Below are positions 20,101-25,967 of a stretch of 64,000 nucleotides of DNA, one piece after another. This DNA comes from Novipirellula artificiosorum. GTDB taxonomy: Bacteria > Planctomycetota > Planctomycetia > Pirellulales > Pirellulaceae. The translations under genes and the position numbers were made by a program. The number at the start of each line of letters is the position of its first letter. Within the stretch, counting starts at the first letter, position 1. The stretch lies in NCBI RefSeq assembly GCF_007860135.1, contig NZ_SJPV01000009.1, forward strand, positions 271,896-335,895, given 5' to 3'. The notes beneath the pieces are model-generated. The model ran no database searches and was not told the DNA's origin. It saw nothing but the letters and a program-made list of their open reading frames with translations.

Positions 20101-21522
20101 GACCCCGTCGCCGCGACGACTCTGATCGACGTTAGCGCCTCCTTCTCGGATCCAGGCTCAGCGGACACGCATACAGCATTCTGGGATTGGGGCGACGGCA
20201 GTACTTCAGTCGGTAGCGTTAGCATGACTGCGGGTTCTGGGTTGGTTAGCGGCAGCCATGCGTACGCATCTGCTGGTGTGTACACGGTCCAATTGACGGT
20301 AACGGACAACGACATGGGTTCTGCTCACTCGATATACCAGTATGTCGTAATTTACGACCCTTCCGCAGGCTTTGTGACCGGCGGAGGTTGGATCCAATCG
20401 CCAGCTGGAGCCTTTGCGGCCGATCCGACCCTGACGGGCAAGGCGAGTTTTGGATTCAATTCTAAGTACAAGAAGGGCGCTTCAGTTCCGGTTGGAAATA
20501 CAGAATTTCAGTTCAAGATCGCCGACTTCAAATTCAAAAGCACAAGCTACGAGTGGTTGGTGGTATCCGGCGCCAAGGCCCGCTTCCGTGGCGTGGGTTC
20601 AGTCAATGGAGTTGGCGACTATGCCTTCGAGTTGACGGCTTGGGACGGTCAAGCCAACGGGGGCGACGGAACTGACCGGTTCCGGATCAAAATCTGGAAT
20701 AGCAATCAAGGCAACGGAGTCATCTACGACAACCTGCTGGGCGCTTCCGATGACGATAATCCCACCGCCCTCGGCGGCGGAAGCATCGTGATCCACAAGG
20801 AATCCAAGGCTCTGATGGCAGAGGCTAAGGCGGCGACGAAAAAGCCCCAATCAGTTCTGACGCAAGCGATGCTAAGCCAAGCAGTGGACCAGGTAAGCAA
20901 GGCTTGGCGAGACGCCGGAGTTGACGCACACACCTCTGTCGAACTGCAACGAATCCACATCGAAGTTGCTGATCTTCCCGACGCGACGCTGGGTATCTCT
21001 TCGGACACGGACTATGTTTGGATCGATCGTGACGCTGCAGGCTACGGCTGGCGGCTAGACACCATGGGCGGGTGGGATTCATCTGTCAGCGACGGAATGG
21101 ATTTGCTGTCGGTCGTCGCCCACGAAATGGGACATAAGGTTGGTTTGGATCACAGTGATGATGAACGCGACGTCATGGCAGCGACGCTGGCAGCCGGCGT
21201 ACGTCGATTGGCTCTCCCTGAAGAACACGTAGAAGCCTTTTACCTCGAATTGGCCAGTCCGCAGAGTCTCTCCGCAAGTGTCTCGCGCTCAAGTCTCCAG
21301 CACGATGTGCGCCTACGACAGAAAGAATCAAAAGAGTTCCAGGCCCATGACCAATTGTTCGCGACGCTCATCGCATCCTCACGGAAACCCGATTTGCGGG
21401 CTCCGGCCGTCAGGCTTGGTTCTGTGTTCCACAATTGGAACGAATTCGACTCAGGCGACGAAGGATTACTCCCACAGGATCTCATAGAAGAGATCGCAAT
21501 GGTTTGCCTGAACTGGCGGTAA
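11161..21522 (+). CDS. Giant secreted multidomain protein with RTX repeats and matrixin-like protease
   Basis: A 3453-residue protein. Its basic N-terminus ends in LELLERRVMLAAD (about 25-37), a LEPR-XLL-type sorting motif of planctomycetes. In order: a GEVED domain (about 38-198, DFGDAP to GEVEDHL); seven or so FG-GAP/VCBS units (about 214-567, DGDGDLDA); cadherin-like repeats (about 573-780); RTX nonapeptides (about 904-2027, GGxGxDxLxG), interrupted near 1580-1660; a non-repeat section with a calcium-loop-like DSNLNGVLDPNE near 2336; two HYR domains (about 2615-2770); further cadherin-like units; a PKD domain (about 2971-3066); a GFVTGGGWI domain resembling post-COAP-1 (about 3070-3217); and a metzincin motif HEMGHKVGLDH near 3322 with Met-turn DVMAA behind it. 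It probably binds calcium and sugars at the cell surface, and the last domain may cleave protein. I chose ATG 11161 because the basic leader starts there; the TTG at 11149 is less likely. Confidence 0.9.
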   Translation: MFSRRPHRTATTRRTQRRNFRRSILELLERRVMLAADMDFGDAPAPYPTLIAQSGASHWAVGPKLGALRDVEVDGQPSLSADGDSVDEDGVTFGTYRVGQLDASVVVDVQNAASGAMLDAWIDFNADGSFDGARERIADSTSVINGENSILFDLPSDAVSGVPLVARFRLSTAGGLGPRGTAADGEVEDHLIVIASPLGTGSFIQGGQNLGFSITAALGDLDNDGDLDVFAVGDDSIVLNQGGAQGGQLGVFVASGQSLTDENSTSVALSDIDGDGDIDAIVSSVGANANRILLNQGGAQGGSLGAFSEAAHDLGNQNVIDIKLGDFDGDGDLDAFLVREFEPDRVWVNQGGGQAGVEGTFIDSGQSLGGGSVKVALGDLDGDGDLDAFVVNKEYYYSRNKIWLNQGGLQGGPAGVFAESGQVLADAYSRDVELGDVDGDGDLDAMIANGDGASRLVLNQGGIQGGSEGVFVDSGQLFTASVQSAEMGDIDGDDDLDLILTGRNLPGSTHVWINAGGAQGGSLGSFTEVFHGLTDSHSWDVAVGNLNGIDGLDVLFAAAQSTIWFNAPPSNLPPIANADSASVAEDDVVVIDVLANDSPGAGESAQTLRILQANANNGTVSINANGTLNYAPNADYFGADQIDYVIEDDNLDGNLPNPLTANGAVFITITEVNDPPVANTVSLGLTSRQALFFVLGNDLAGPSNESQQTLALVSASANFGSVTINSNGALTYTANESFVDQDTITYTIADNGTTSGVADPRTTLGTIDVTVAVPPVAAELVGTDLLAQLSPFSGGVTVRQIDGIISFDGLETGFDANLVSDITITGSSYHDDIRIIDADSVHEPFQAWFHIYGENGDDTITLPTTQFAGAAVPEGRNEIWDLHGSSHIFGSNVADFIDVSGPFSQSSLIFGNAGDDEIIGGRRRDEIYGGSGNDNITGGPASSILINSGDVIDGGEGNDQIHGGGGPGDVLRGGAGDDTLRVDFHQNTNGSDFLSASVYGDDGNDVLIAADYGVNLLYGGNGNDHLYAGVDGLQSLLGEDGDDVLHGNIGIDGLHGGDGNDELHGGAGDDYLSGGAGNDSLFGQSGNDRVFGDGGADILHGDDGNDELDGGDDDDVIYGGLGLDFIQGGSGNDQLFGTLFDPLLNPEDDLSDDDNRIEGGAGDDTIVGGAGNDVLLGGDGTDTIVGGKGEDAIYGQDGDDALYGGDGNDWLVGGPGADSIEAGAGDDTFAFYESGQTGDLLAGDDGFDTVLNTARFSGNLQLAEFHSFEWGIEAVDAAGQRIVGTDEANVLDFSEVALVNVLGVYGAGGDDVISASAVTPGISYYGEAGADVLNGTDNDDHFNGGDGDDSLFGRAGNDLIDAGYGDDYVDAGSGDDEVFGDLGDDTIRGGLGNDVIDGGEGNDNINGNSGNDIVDGSSGDDLLDGGDGNDIVSGGLGADLVAGGLGDDLLYGSVEGGTKWDDDTLVGGNGNDILRGGPNSVLFGDEGDDDVTGFIWRSNFSGAVYGASTISGGLGNDTLRNGYLLESGDVNFTLTDNSLSGLGTDTLSEILAAQLTGGPSPNSFDVSGFSGRATVYGEGGNDLFVVDLTFATKTPYVHGGGGSDKIQVTGQSINLSDSKLNGAALSSIESAKMLGTESGDSLFAYFFSGTTEIWGLGGDDHLTPGLGNAIIHAGNGDDFVQGGKGTSDVVVYGGEGDDTLFGNPGNDQLYGEGGQDYLFGSFGDDRLWGGDGNDYIYGEQGNDTVYGGPGDDSLHGNEGNDTLRGEDGNDEIWSGAGNDTVYGGNGHDQIRGEGGGDTIYGDAGNDLLYGNDGGDAIYGGPGNDELQGGNHDDILYGDAGNDLLIGDDGNDVIRGGSGDDQLQGGNHDDVLYGNAGDDTLFGEDGIDQLFGGSGSDLLLGGSGNDVLDGAEGPATRGGFSLTGGPDIDELQGGPGDDLLLGSASRDLLFGQDGNDKLEGWSGNDQLIGGFGNDVLQGDWGNDILLGGFGNDFLDGSTGFDSMYGNQGFDQIISEGIGDIIDFGPDDLPKADLTNASVRNELIEYLDNYSGNSGSVDLGTLVYDKTNSLVSGSYTVHYKHKWSSGITVLSGSYSGRFDYRWSDNTMVFADVNIKIAGQLVGKLSVDTIIDILINLGTDIAFLNTQLDVFAADAIDWGIAGQNFLWNSLTKNNYPEKQTQFLRNNPSYSANDVYFASESLVNWMGPETIAKYAAAFATTGGVGASYIGLEIKQYAVNEAKSMGIWLVSKGWAGGALLIQSLSEYVEHAISITLGNGGTPIDNPFFKGDSFAVSYNYLLGGGSTHKAFGFVFSNSVPSVDGGGKANNGYLVGSTAYFDSNLNGVLDPNEPWTLTDSKGDFEIKVPAVFDSNANNLLDDDEGQWVVFGGTDSSTGLPAVSQLSAPASWSVVSPLTTLVSLLRTNYGMSSSDATGRVRQALGLAEVDLSTLDPIAGTIAGQPDAPEVFAAHARVQDTIAQSVAVLERVAGSYGSPQMAQELLATLASRIAVSGSMLDLGDVALLESILQEVETNRGVAIPDEMRTGTAAVIAAGNQLIDAIPVVGDISYLTQVAKVKTLSQGVASEELKQAALGQQDVAAVVANLSGESLAAQVEAIGPVLSLVAPSFVLFEATSAVGAAVSFTATATNLAGQSVPVNCAPNSGAVFPLGSTTVTCSTTEGGVDGLASFEVMVQDTTAPEITILSSVYVETSDTTGTFVDFDVPSAVDLVTPNITVECDASPGLFPVGTTLVTCTAVDAAGNVSSESFTITVVAINHPPLASDISHITHEDFGTISLDLLAASGAMDTDAMDTLSLNGLWQVSGRAIEFIQLGDSLLFDTNQFNDLAAGETQTLLFSFTISDDSGKENATATASATVTIEGRNDVPDVVVVANAVTVDEGQIALNSGNWSDADTSDIVTFTASVGTVAKDAGGGWSWIHNASDGPEQSQTVTVSASDGNGVVTDTTFELTVKNVAPAVGTIMIQADPVAATTLIDVSASFSDPGSADTHTAFWDWGDGSTSVGSVSMTAGSGLVSGSHAYASAGVYTVQLTVTDNDMGSAHSIYQYVVIYDPSAGFVTGGGWIQSPAGAFAADPTLTGKASFGFNSKYKKGASVPVGNTEFQFKIADFKFKSTSYEWLVVSGAKARFRGVGSVNGVGDYAFELTAWDGQANGGDGTDRFRIKIWNSNQGNGVIYDNLLGASDDDNPTALGGGSIVIHKESKALMAEAKAATKKPQSVLTQAMLSQAVDQVSKAWRDAGVDAHTSVELQRIHIEVADLPDATLGISSDTDYVWIDRDAAGYGWRLDTMGGWDSSVSDGMDLLSVVAHEMGHKVGLDHSDDERDVMAATLAAGVRRLALPEEHVEAFYLELASPQSLSASVSRSSLQHDVRLRQKESKEFQAHDQLFATLIASSRKPDLRAPAVRLGSVFHNWNEFDSGDEGLLPQDLIEEIAMVCLNWR
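13870..17240 (+). repeat. RTX (hemolysin-type calcium-binding) repeat tract
   Basis: DNA-level tandem array coding for GG-x-G-(N/D)-D-x-L/I-x nonapeptides within the giant gene. At least 70 units are visible, with higher-order duplication: the stretches around 16560-16690 and 16690-16780 share long near-identical words (AACTTCAAGGTGGGAATCAC-type). The array is broken at about 15840-16130 by non-repeat coding sequence. Each pair of units should form a calcium-bound parallel beta-roll outside the cell. Confidence 0.9.
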
Positions 21523-22016
21523 TGAAATGTGTTGTTACCCCGAACACCGAGGAGTTCATGACGGCCTGAAACTCAGTTGGGAATCGTCGCAAGTGCTTTG
21601 GCAGCATTGGTTAAGTGACCAGGCATGTCGCGGACGCCTGGCCCAAAAAGTTCAATAGCCGTCTTGTGGCCCCGATTACTTACATCAAATCGTTGCTCAA
21701 AATAACTCTGCAAAGCATCCGCGGGTTCGTGTGGATCTGACTCGTATTCTCATAATCGCATGAAGAGACCAGTTGCTATTGAATATCCGCCGATTGTCAT
21801 CAGAAACTGTGTCCGAGCATTTTTGTTGCCAACTACGACTACAGAATTCCAAAATTGCAGCGACGTCGACTAAGTGAACGAATGCCGGAATGCGATACCA
21901 AGAGTACAAACCGACAATCGAGCTTGCTTCCTGGATCAAGTTGTTCTGGGTTTTTGAAAGTCGTTCGAACGATCCGGTTCCGGAAAAAATTGTTGCCGAC
22001 GGCTTTCCTGAACTCG
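21523..22016. other. Gap, nothing recognised
   Basis: About 490 bases between the giant gene and a fragment on the other strand. A weak GGTAA/TTACC hairpin spans the giant gene's stop codon. No gene or repeat supported. Confidence 0.4.
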
Positions 22017-22793
22017 TCATTCATTTTCGTTCGCCCTTTGCAGCAGTAGTCTAGTTGCAGGACGCCACGAGGAGGCGAGCGAGTTTGCCAAAGAAACATT
22101 AGCCTCACCACGACTGGATGCACCATAGACCAGACCATTCACACACACCGTGCCGCCGTGGCTAATCGTCAACTTTTTGACCCACGTCTTCTTTCCCGTA
22201 GTTCCATCCATAGCAACACCAAAAACAGCTCCATTTCCGCGACTGGCGTTCGTAATCATCAGTTTATTCTCGGACAAGACGGGAAGGGTGCAAACGGTGT
22301 TTTTGGGATCTTCTTGGGGCACACTCCAGCACAACTCGCCAGTCTCTGCGTCGACGGCAAAAACGTTCTTTGTCGCGCTGTTAATCAGAATCTCTCGCCC
22401 ATCGCAATTAACGAGGATTGGCGAAGAGTAGGAAGGCGTCTCGTCGTCTAATGGCGGCGTTGTCCAAACGGTCTCGCCGGTGTGCTTGCTCACGGCGACA
22501 ACCATGGCCTTGCTTCCCGCCGGAGTGGCGAAGACCAAGTCTCGGTGAACAATTGGCGACTCGCTGATTCCCCACATGATGTTTTGGCCGCCGAACTGTT
22601 CCAAAATGTTGACGGCCCAGACTTCGGCGCCCGTTTTGGCATTGAGACACACCAAGCGACCGTGAGCATTCATGTGATAGAGCTTGCCTTGATCGTAGGT
22701 GCACGACGATCGAGCACCAGGAAGCGAACCCGTCCAGGACTTCCCGTTCTGCGTTTGCCATTTCAGTTCGCCGGCGAGCGAAAATGCGCTGAT
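22017..22793 (-). pseudogene. PQQ-type beta-propeller protein, 5'- and 3'-truncated
   Basis: The minus-strand frame is open from just behind a TAG at about 22793 to 22017. It reads as blades of a BamB/PQQ-like propeller: GELKWQTQ, YHMNAHGRLVCLNAKTGAEV, VVAVSKHTGETVWTT, VFAVDAETGELCW, and MDGTTGKKTWVKKL. Each ends in the (D/E)xxTG-xxxW signature. A full protein of this type has a signal peptide and six or more blades (about 400 residues); only about four remain. There is no signal peptide, and after HGGTVCVNGLVYGASSRG the frame leaves the family pattern. An internal ATG at 22673 is not a likely real start. The 5' break coincides with the end of the phosphoesterase fragment, so I infer a deletion joint. 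Confidence 0.7.
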
Positions 22794-23030
22794 CTATTCC
22801 CGTCGATTCTCGTCGCTGACTTCGTAGCAGAGTCCGAAGTCATGATTGCCCCAGACGCCGATCACACCGGCATTGGAAAGCAACTGGCACGTCTCTTCAA
22901 CTCGCTCACCCGTTTCAACGACATCGCCCACCATGACGATCTGGTCGACAGCTTGCTTGTCCAACTCATCCAGCACTGCCTGCAACTGTTCGACGTGTTC
23001 GTGAATATCGGTGATGATGCCAAGTTTCAT
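22794..23030 (-). pseudogene. Metallophosphoesterase, N-terminal fragment
   Basis: A 78-codon frame begins MKLGIITDIHEHVEQLQAV and shows the first calcineurin-like metal motifs: D-x-H (TDIHEH, residues 8-10), GD at about 45-46, and GNHD at about 62-65. The frame stops at ENRRE-TAG. Intact enzymes of this type run to about 230-280 residues and need further metal-binding His residues that are absent here, so it should be inactive. The stop codon lies exactly at the joint with the PQQ fragment. The gene starts 29 bases after the 2OG oxygenase and was probably in one operon with it. Confidence 0.75.
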
Positions 23031-23058
23031 AGCAGAACGAATTCCTCAAAATGTGCAT

Positions 23059-23619
23059 CTACTGTTCCGTTTTCCCAAACATGACATCGGACCGTAACAC
23101 ATACTTGCGGCCTTGCCGCACTTCAGCGCCCATGTGCTTGAGCCAGTGGCAAAACAGAAGTGCCATGCCAACTTGAGGCCTGATTTTGAGTCCGCCGCTG
23201 AATGCGGTTTCGCCACCAGAAAAATCGTCGTTCAAGTAGACGAGGAACGTAAGAAAACTCTTTTGGCCATTTTCTCGTCGATGAATGCCGTCGGCATGCC
23301 ATCTGAACCTCTCGCCGACGTCGTAACGGTAAAACCGCATTCGCTCGTTCAGTCCCACCGACGTCCAACCCTTTGCAACGTTGGGAACATTTTGGGCGAT
23401 GCGTTGCCATAGTTCATCGGATTTCTGCTCATCATCCAGCAGCACGCGTGCATTGTTCCGAACGTCCACTTGTCGCTCTGGTCCGGACTGAGTGTTGATC
23501 GGAGCCGGCTGGTAGCAGAGCGACTCGCTCAACGCGATCCATTGTTCGCATTCCTGCGGTGTAAACAGGTTCGCGATCGTGAAGATGCCTTCCTTTACCC
23601 GTACCAGATTTCTCAACAT
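23059..23619 (-). CDS. 2OG-Fe(II) oxygenase, prolyl-4-hydroxylase-like
   Basis: A 186-residue cytoplasmic enzyme of the iron/2-oxoglutarate dioxygenase superfamily. The iron ligands are visible as H108 and D110 in WHADG and the distal H162 in LKHMG. The 2-oxoglutarate-contacting basic residue follows in GRKYVLRSD (about 170-178). The NARV and FYRYDVGERF blocks before the H-x-D are also typical of prolyl 4-hydroxylase alpha-type proteins. It should hydroxylate a protein or small molecule; the substrate is unknown. All key residues are present and the length fits small bacterial members, so it is probably intact, unlike its neighbours. The ATG at 23619 has GAAGG very close upstream. Confidence 0.85.
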   Translation of the reverse strand: MLRNLVRVKEGIFTIANLFTPQECEQWIALSESLCYQPAPINTQSGPERQVDVRNNARVLLDDEQKSDELWQRIAQNVPNVAKGWTSVGLNERMRFYRYDVGERFRWHADGIHRRENGQKSFLTFLVYLNDDFSGGETAFSGGLKIRPQVGMALLFCHWLKHMGAEVRQGRKYVLRSDVMFGKTEQ

Positions 23620-24075
23620 GCCTTCAGTACCTTACGTCGTTACGAAAAACCTGCACGTCCCAAGTTAATGCTCTATTCACGGTGCCGGGGCAGGCCACAC
23701 GAATAGAATGCAAAGGCCGGATACTACCGCAGCCATTGACCAGCCTATGCTTGGACTGCAAACCGATATTCGAGCACGGAGCTCCGTTTCTTGTCCCCTA
23801 CCCTCTGATTCCGTCATCTCGTCCTCCGAGCAATTTCGATTGGACGATGAACCAATCTGTATCCTAACCTAAAGCAAAAAGCAAATTGCGCGCCGGAGCA
23901 CGATGAGATCGATCGCGCTGTAAAAACCCAACTCACGCTGCCAAGCTCCTCGTCGCAGACAATGCAATGCTTCGAAAATCCCGTGGAGACACTTAACCAC
24001 ATAAACCCGGATGCACCCGAAGACATCCCTGCGTGGGATTCGCTCGACGAACAATCTCGCGACTTTGAAGACCTT
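23620..24075. other. Gap, no supported gene
   Basis: Short Arg/Cys-rich frames only. The plus frame open from 23962 may carry an earlier decayed part of the GH2-like fragment that follows, but I cannot show it. Confidence 0.4.
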
Positions 24076-24207
24076 CGGATGGCAACTTATGCCGCGATGG
24101 TTGATTGCGTCGATCTCGGAGAAGTTGGCGACATCGCTGAAATCTGGTGCAACGGAAGGCGAGTCGGAACACGTTGGGCGCCGCCCTTCGTGTTCGAACT
24201 CTCGGGA
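24076..24207 (+). pseudogene. Glycoside hydrolase GH2-type sugar-binding domain fragment
   Basis: About 44 codons read VDCVDLGEVGDIAEIWCNG followed by RRVGTRWAPPF, matching the end of the jelly-roll domain of family 2-like glycosidases and rhamnosidase-type proteins, where a (L/V)DLG-x-(V/I)-x-x-IAE-(V/I)-x-(V/L)NG-x-x-(V/L)G-x-x-W-x-PPF pattern is usual. The native enzyme exceeds 800 residues, so this is only a scrap. It ends in the same bases where the transposase fragment begins in another frame. Confidence 0.55.
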
Positions 24208-24353
24208 CGTTGCGAAAGAAACTCACCCGCTACGGATCGTTCTGTTCGCTTGACAATCTGCAAGACTGCATCTTACGGTTCATCAATTACTATAAGGACA
24301 CAATGGCAAAACCTTACCGCTGGACGTGCGATGGAGTCCTGCTGTGCAAGTAG
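24201..24353 (+). pseudogene. IS630-type transposase, C-terminal fragment
   Basis: The plus-strand frame reads LGTLRKKLTRYGSF, SLDNLQDCILRFINYY and KDTMAKPYRWTCDGVLL before a stop at 24351-24353. IS630/Tc1-type transposases end with just such an F-I-x-Y-(F/Y)-N-x-(T)-x-AKPF-(R/K)-WT-Y-x-G block. Only the last 50 or so residues remain; the DDE catalytic domain is absent. It is a relic that may mark how the neighbouring GH2 fragment was cut. No inverted repeat can be assigned. Confidence 0.65.
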
Positions 24354-24398
24354 GTAGCCTGTGTGACCTCCATCCAGCGTCAACTCGATGATCTAGCA

Positions 24399-25232
24399 CT
24401 AGCTATTCTTCTGCACAGCAGCCAGCAACGGAAGCCTTTCCTGTGTGGACACGACGACACCACCGGGTTTTTCGATGGTAATCGCGAAGGCGGCGGGCTC
24501 TAAGACCGAGAGCTTCGCATCGATCGGAATGATCACCTCACCGGCCTGGGAAATATCGAATACGCCGCCATCAATGGGTTCGTCATCGCGAGCCGGATCA
24601 ATAATCCACAGTTGGTATTGCTCCTTGGTCGGTTGGTTGACTGGCATTTGCACAAACCGCATGAATCCCTTCTGCTTCTTCGTGCTCCAAACAACGTCCC
24701 CGCGGACAGGATCAGCGAACGGATGTTTACCCTCGGACCAATCGACTTGAATGACGTCGGGATCACTTGCGATTAGCTCGCTTCGCATTTCGGCAAGCGA
24801 CAGTTGTACGTTTGGGTTGGGCTGTGCGTTCCAGAATCCAAATGCCAGCAGCAGAGCTGCGGCGCAAGTAAGCCAAGCAATGACTTCGCGTCTACCGATC
24901 CAAGCCGATCGCTGGAAGTTTGAAGCGGGCTGGACAAGATCCGTAGTGCCACTGGTCGAAGCGTCTTCCTGCGGGCCCGCTTCCTGCTCTATGTACGCTA
25001 CCGCGTCACGAATAATCTTCGTGCGCAGATCATTTGGCATGCTCTCGTTGGGTTGCTGAAACGCCAGTTGAACGCGTGCCAACGTCGTCTCCAGTTCGCC
25101 GAGCAATTGCTGATCCTGCGCCGTCAACGACGCTGCTTCAAAATCAGCCAGCTCTTCGCCCACCAAATCCCCAAGAACATGGCCAGCCAGCAGTTCATCC
25201 CACTGTGGCGAAGAATCATTTGGGTCATTCAT
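24399..25232 (-). CDS. Anti-sigma factor, RskA-like
   Basis: A 277-residue membrane protein. The N-terminal part (about 1-85) is acidic and helical, as in anti-sigma domains, and lacks a His-x3-Cys-x2-Cys zinc motif. A membrane helix lies at about 117-137 (EVIAWLTCAAALLLAFGFW). The outer domain (about 165-275) shows the anti-sigma-K pattern: GFMRFVQMP, YQLWIIDPARDDEP, GGVFDISQAGEV and FAITIEKPGG. It should hold the upstream-encoded sigma factor inactive at the membrane. The genes overlap by four bases (ATGA), with GGAGGT 5-10 bases before the ATG inside the sigma gene, so translation is probably coupled. The ATG at 25232 is therefore preferred over a start 45 bases earlier. Confidence 0.85.
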   Translation of the reverse strand: MNDPNDSSPQWDELLAGHVLGDLVGEELADFEAASLTAQDQQLLGELETTLARVQLAFQQPNESMPNDLRTKIIRDAVAYIEQEAGPQEDASTSGTTDLVQPASNFQRSAWIGRREVIAWLTCAAALLLAFGFWNAQPNPNVQLSLAEMRSELIASDPDVIQVDWSEGKHPFADPVRGDVVWSTKKQKGFMRFVQMPVNQPTKEQYQLWIIDPARDDEPIDGGVFDISQAGEVIIPIDAKLSVLEPAAFAITIEKPGGVVVSTQERLPLLAAVQKNS

Positions 25233-25849
25233 GATGTACCTCCGTCGCTCGTCGCCAAAACGGGATGTGTCATACATTCACGCAGTTGCAATAACGCCCG
25301 CCGCGCAAACGATTTCACCGTACCCAGCGGCATCGACAACCGCTCGGCAATCCCACGATGTGAGACGCCTTGATGGATCGACAACTGAATCACCTTCTGC
25401 TGATCGGCGGACAACTTCCGTACACAGTCCAACGCCTTGTTCGCCTCGTCAGCCAATTCCGCCGGTTCGGCGGGTGCATGTTCCGGAATCTCAAACGCAA
25501 CCGTTGACATACTCTGAGTGTCCACGGCAGCTGACCCGCGTCGTCTGCGGTCGATGATCCTGCGGCGTGCTATTAGCGTAACAAAAGTTGATTCACTGGA
25601 TTTCGCGGCGTCGAAACTCTTCGCCTTTTTCCATATCTCTACAAACACTTCCTGGGCCACGTCCTCCGCATCCGTTGCGTTGGCCAGCAGCCGATTGGCT
25701 AGAGACCAGACGAGACCGCCATATTGCTGCAGACAGTCCTCAACCGCTGTTTGATCGCCCGCCGCGATTCTTTCCAGAATGGTCGCTTTCTGGGACAGTC
25801 CTTCCATTGTCATGTTTGCGTCATCTCTTGATGGAGCTGCGATCGACAT
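25229..25849 (-). CDS. ECF sigma factor, SigK-like
   Basis: A 206-residue sigma-70-family factor. Region 2 is clear at about 30-100 (YGGLVWSLANRLL, DAEDVAQEVFVEIWKKA, TFVTLIARRRIIDRRRR). After an acidic Pro/Glu linker, region 4 follows (about 135-195) with QQKVIQLSIHQGVSHRGIAE and MPLGTVKSFARRALLQLRE. The layout and the partner, an RskA-like protein, match the SigK group. ATG 25849 is taken; ATG 25813 (MTMEGLS) is an alternative. It is the middle gene of a three-gene set: the FAS1 protein ends 118 bases upstream, and the anti-sigma gene overlaps its end by four bases. It probably drives its own operon when released (inference by analogy). Confidence 0.9.
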   Translation of the reverse strand: MSIAAPSRDDANMTMEGLSQKATILERIAAGDQTAVEDCLQQYGGLVWSLANRLLANATDAEDVAQEVFVEIWKKAKSFDAAKSSESTFVTLIARRRIIDRRRRGSAAVDTQSMSTVAFEIPEHAPAEPAELADEANKALDCVRKLSADQQKVIQLSIHQGVSHRGIAERLSMPLGTVKSFARRALLQLRECMTHPVLATSDGGTS

Positions 25850-25967
25850 ATAATCAACCTTGTTACTTGCTCATTTTAATAATTAGAGCAACCAGCTCAG
25901 CCAACGACAAGGACGCGAGCCGCTCGTGCGACCGCGTCCAGAGAGTCTCGGCAGCTTTTTCAAATGT

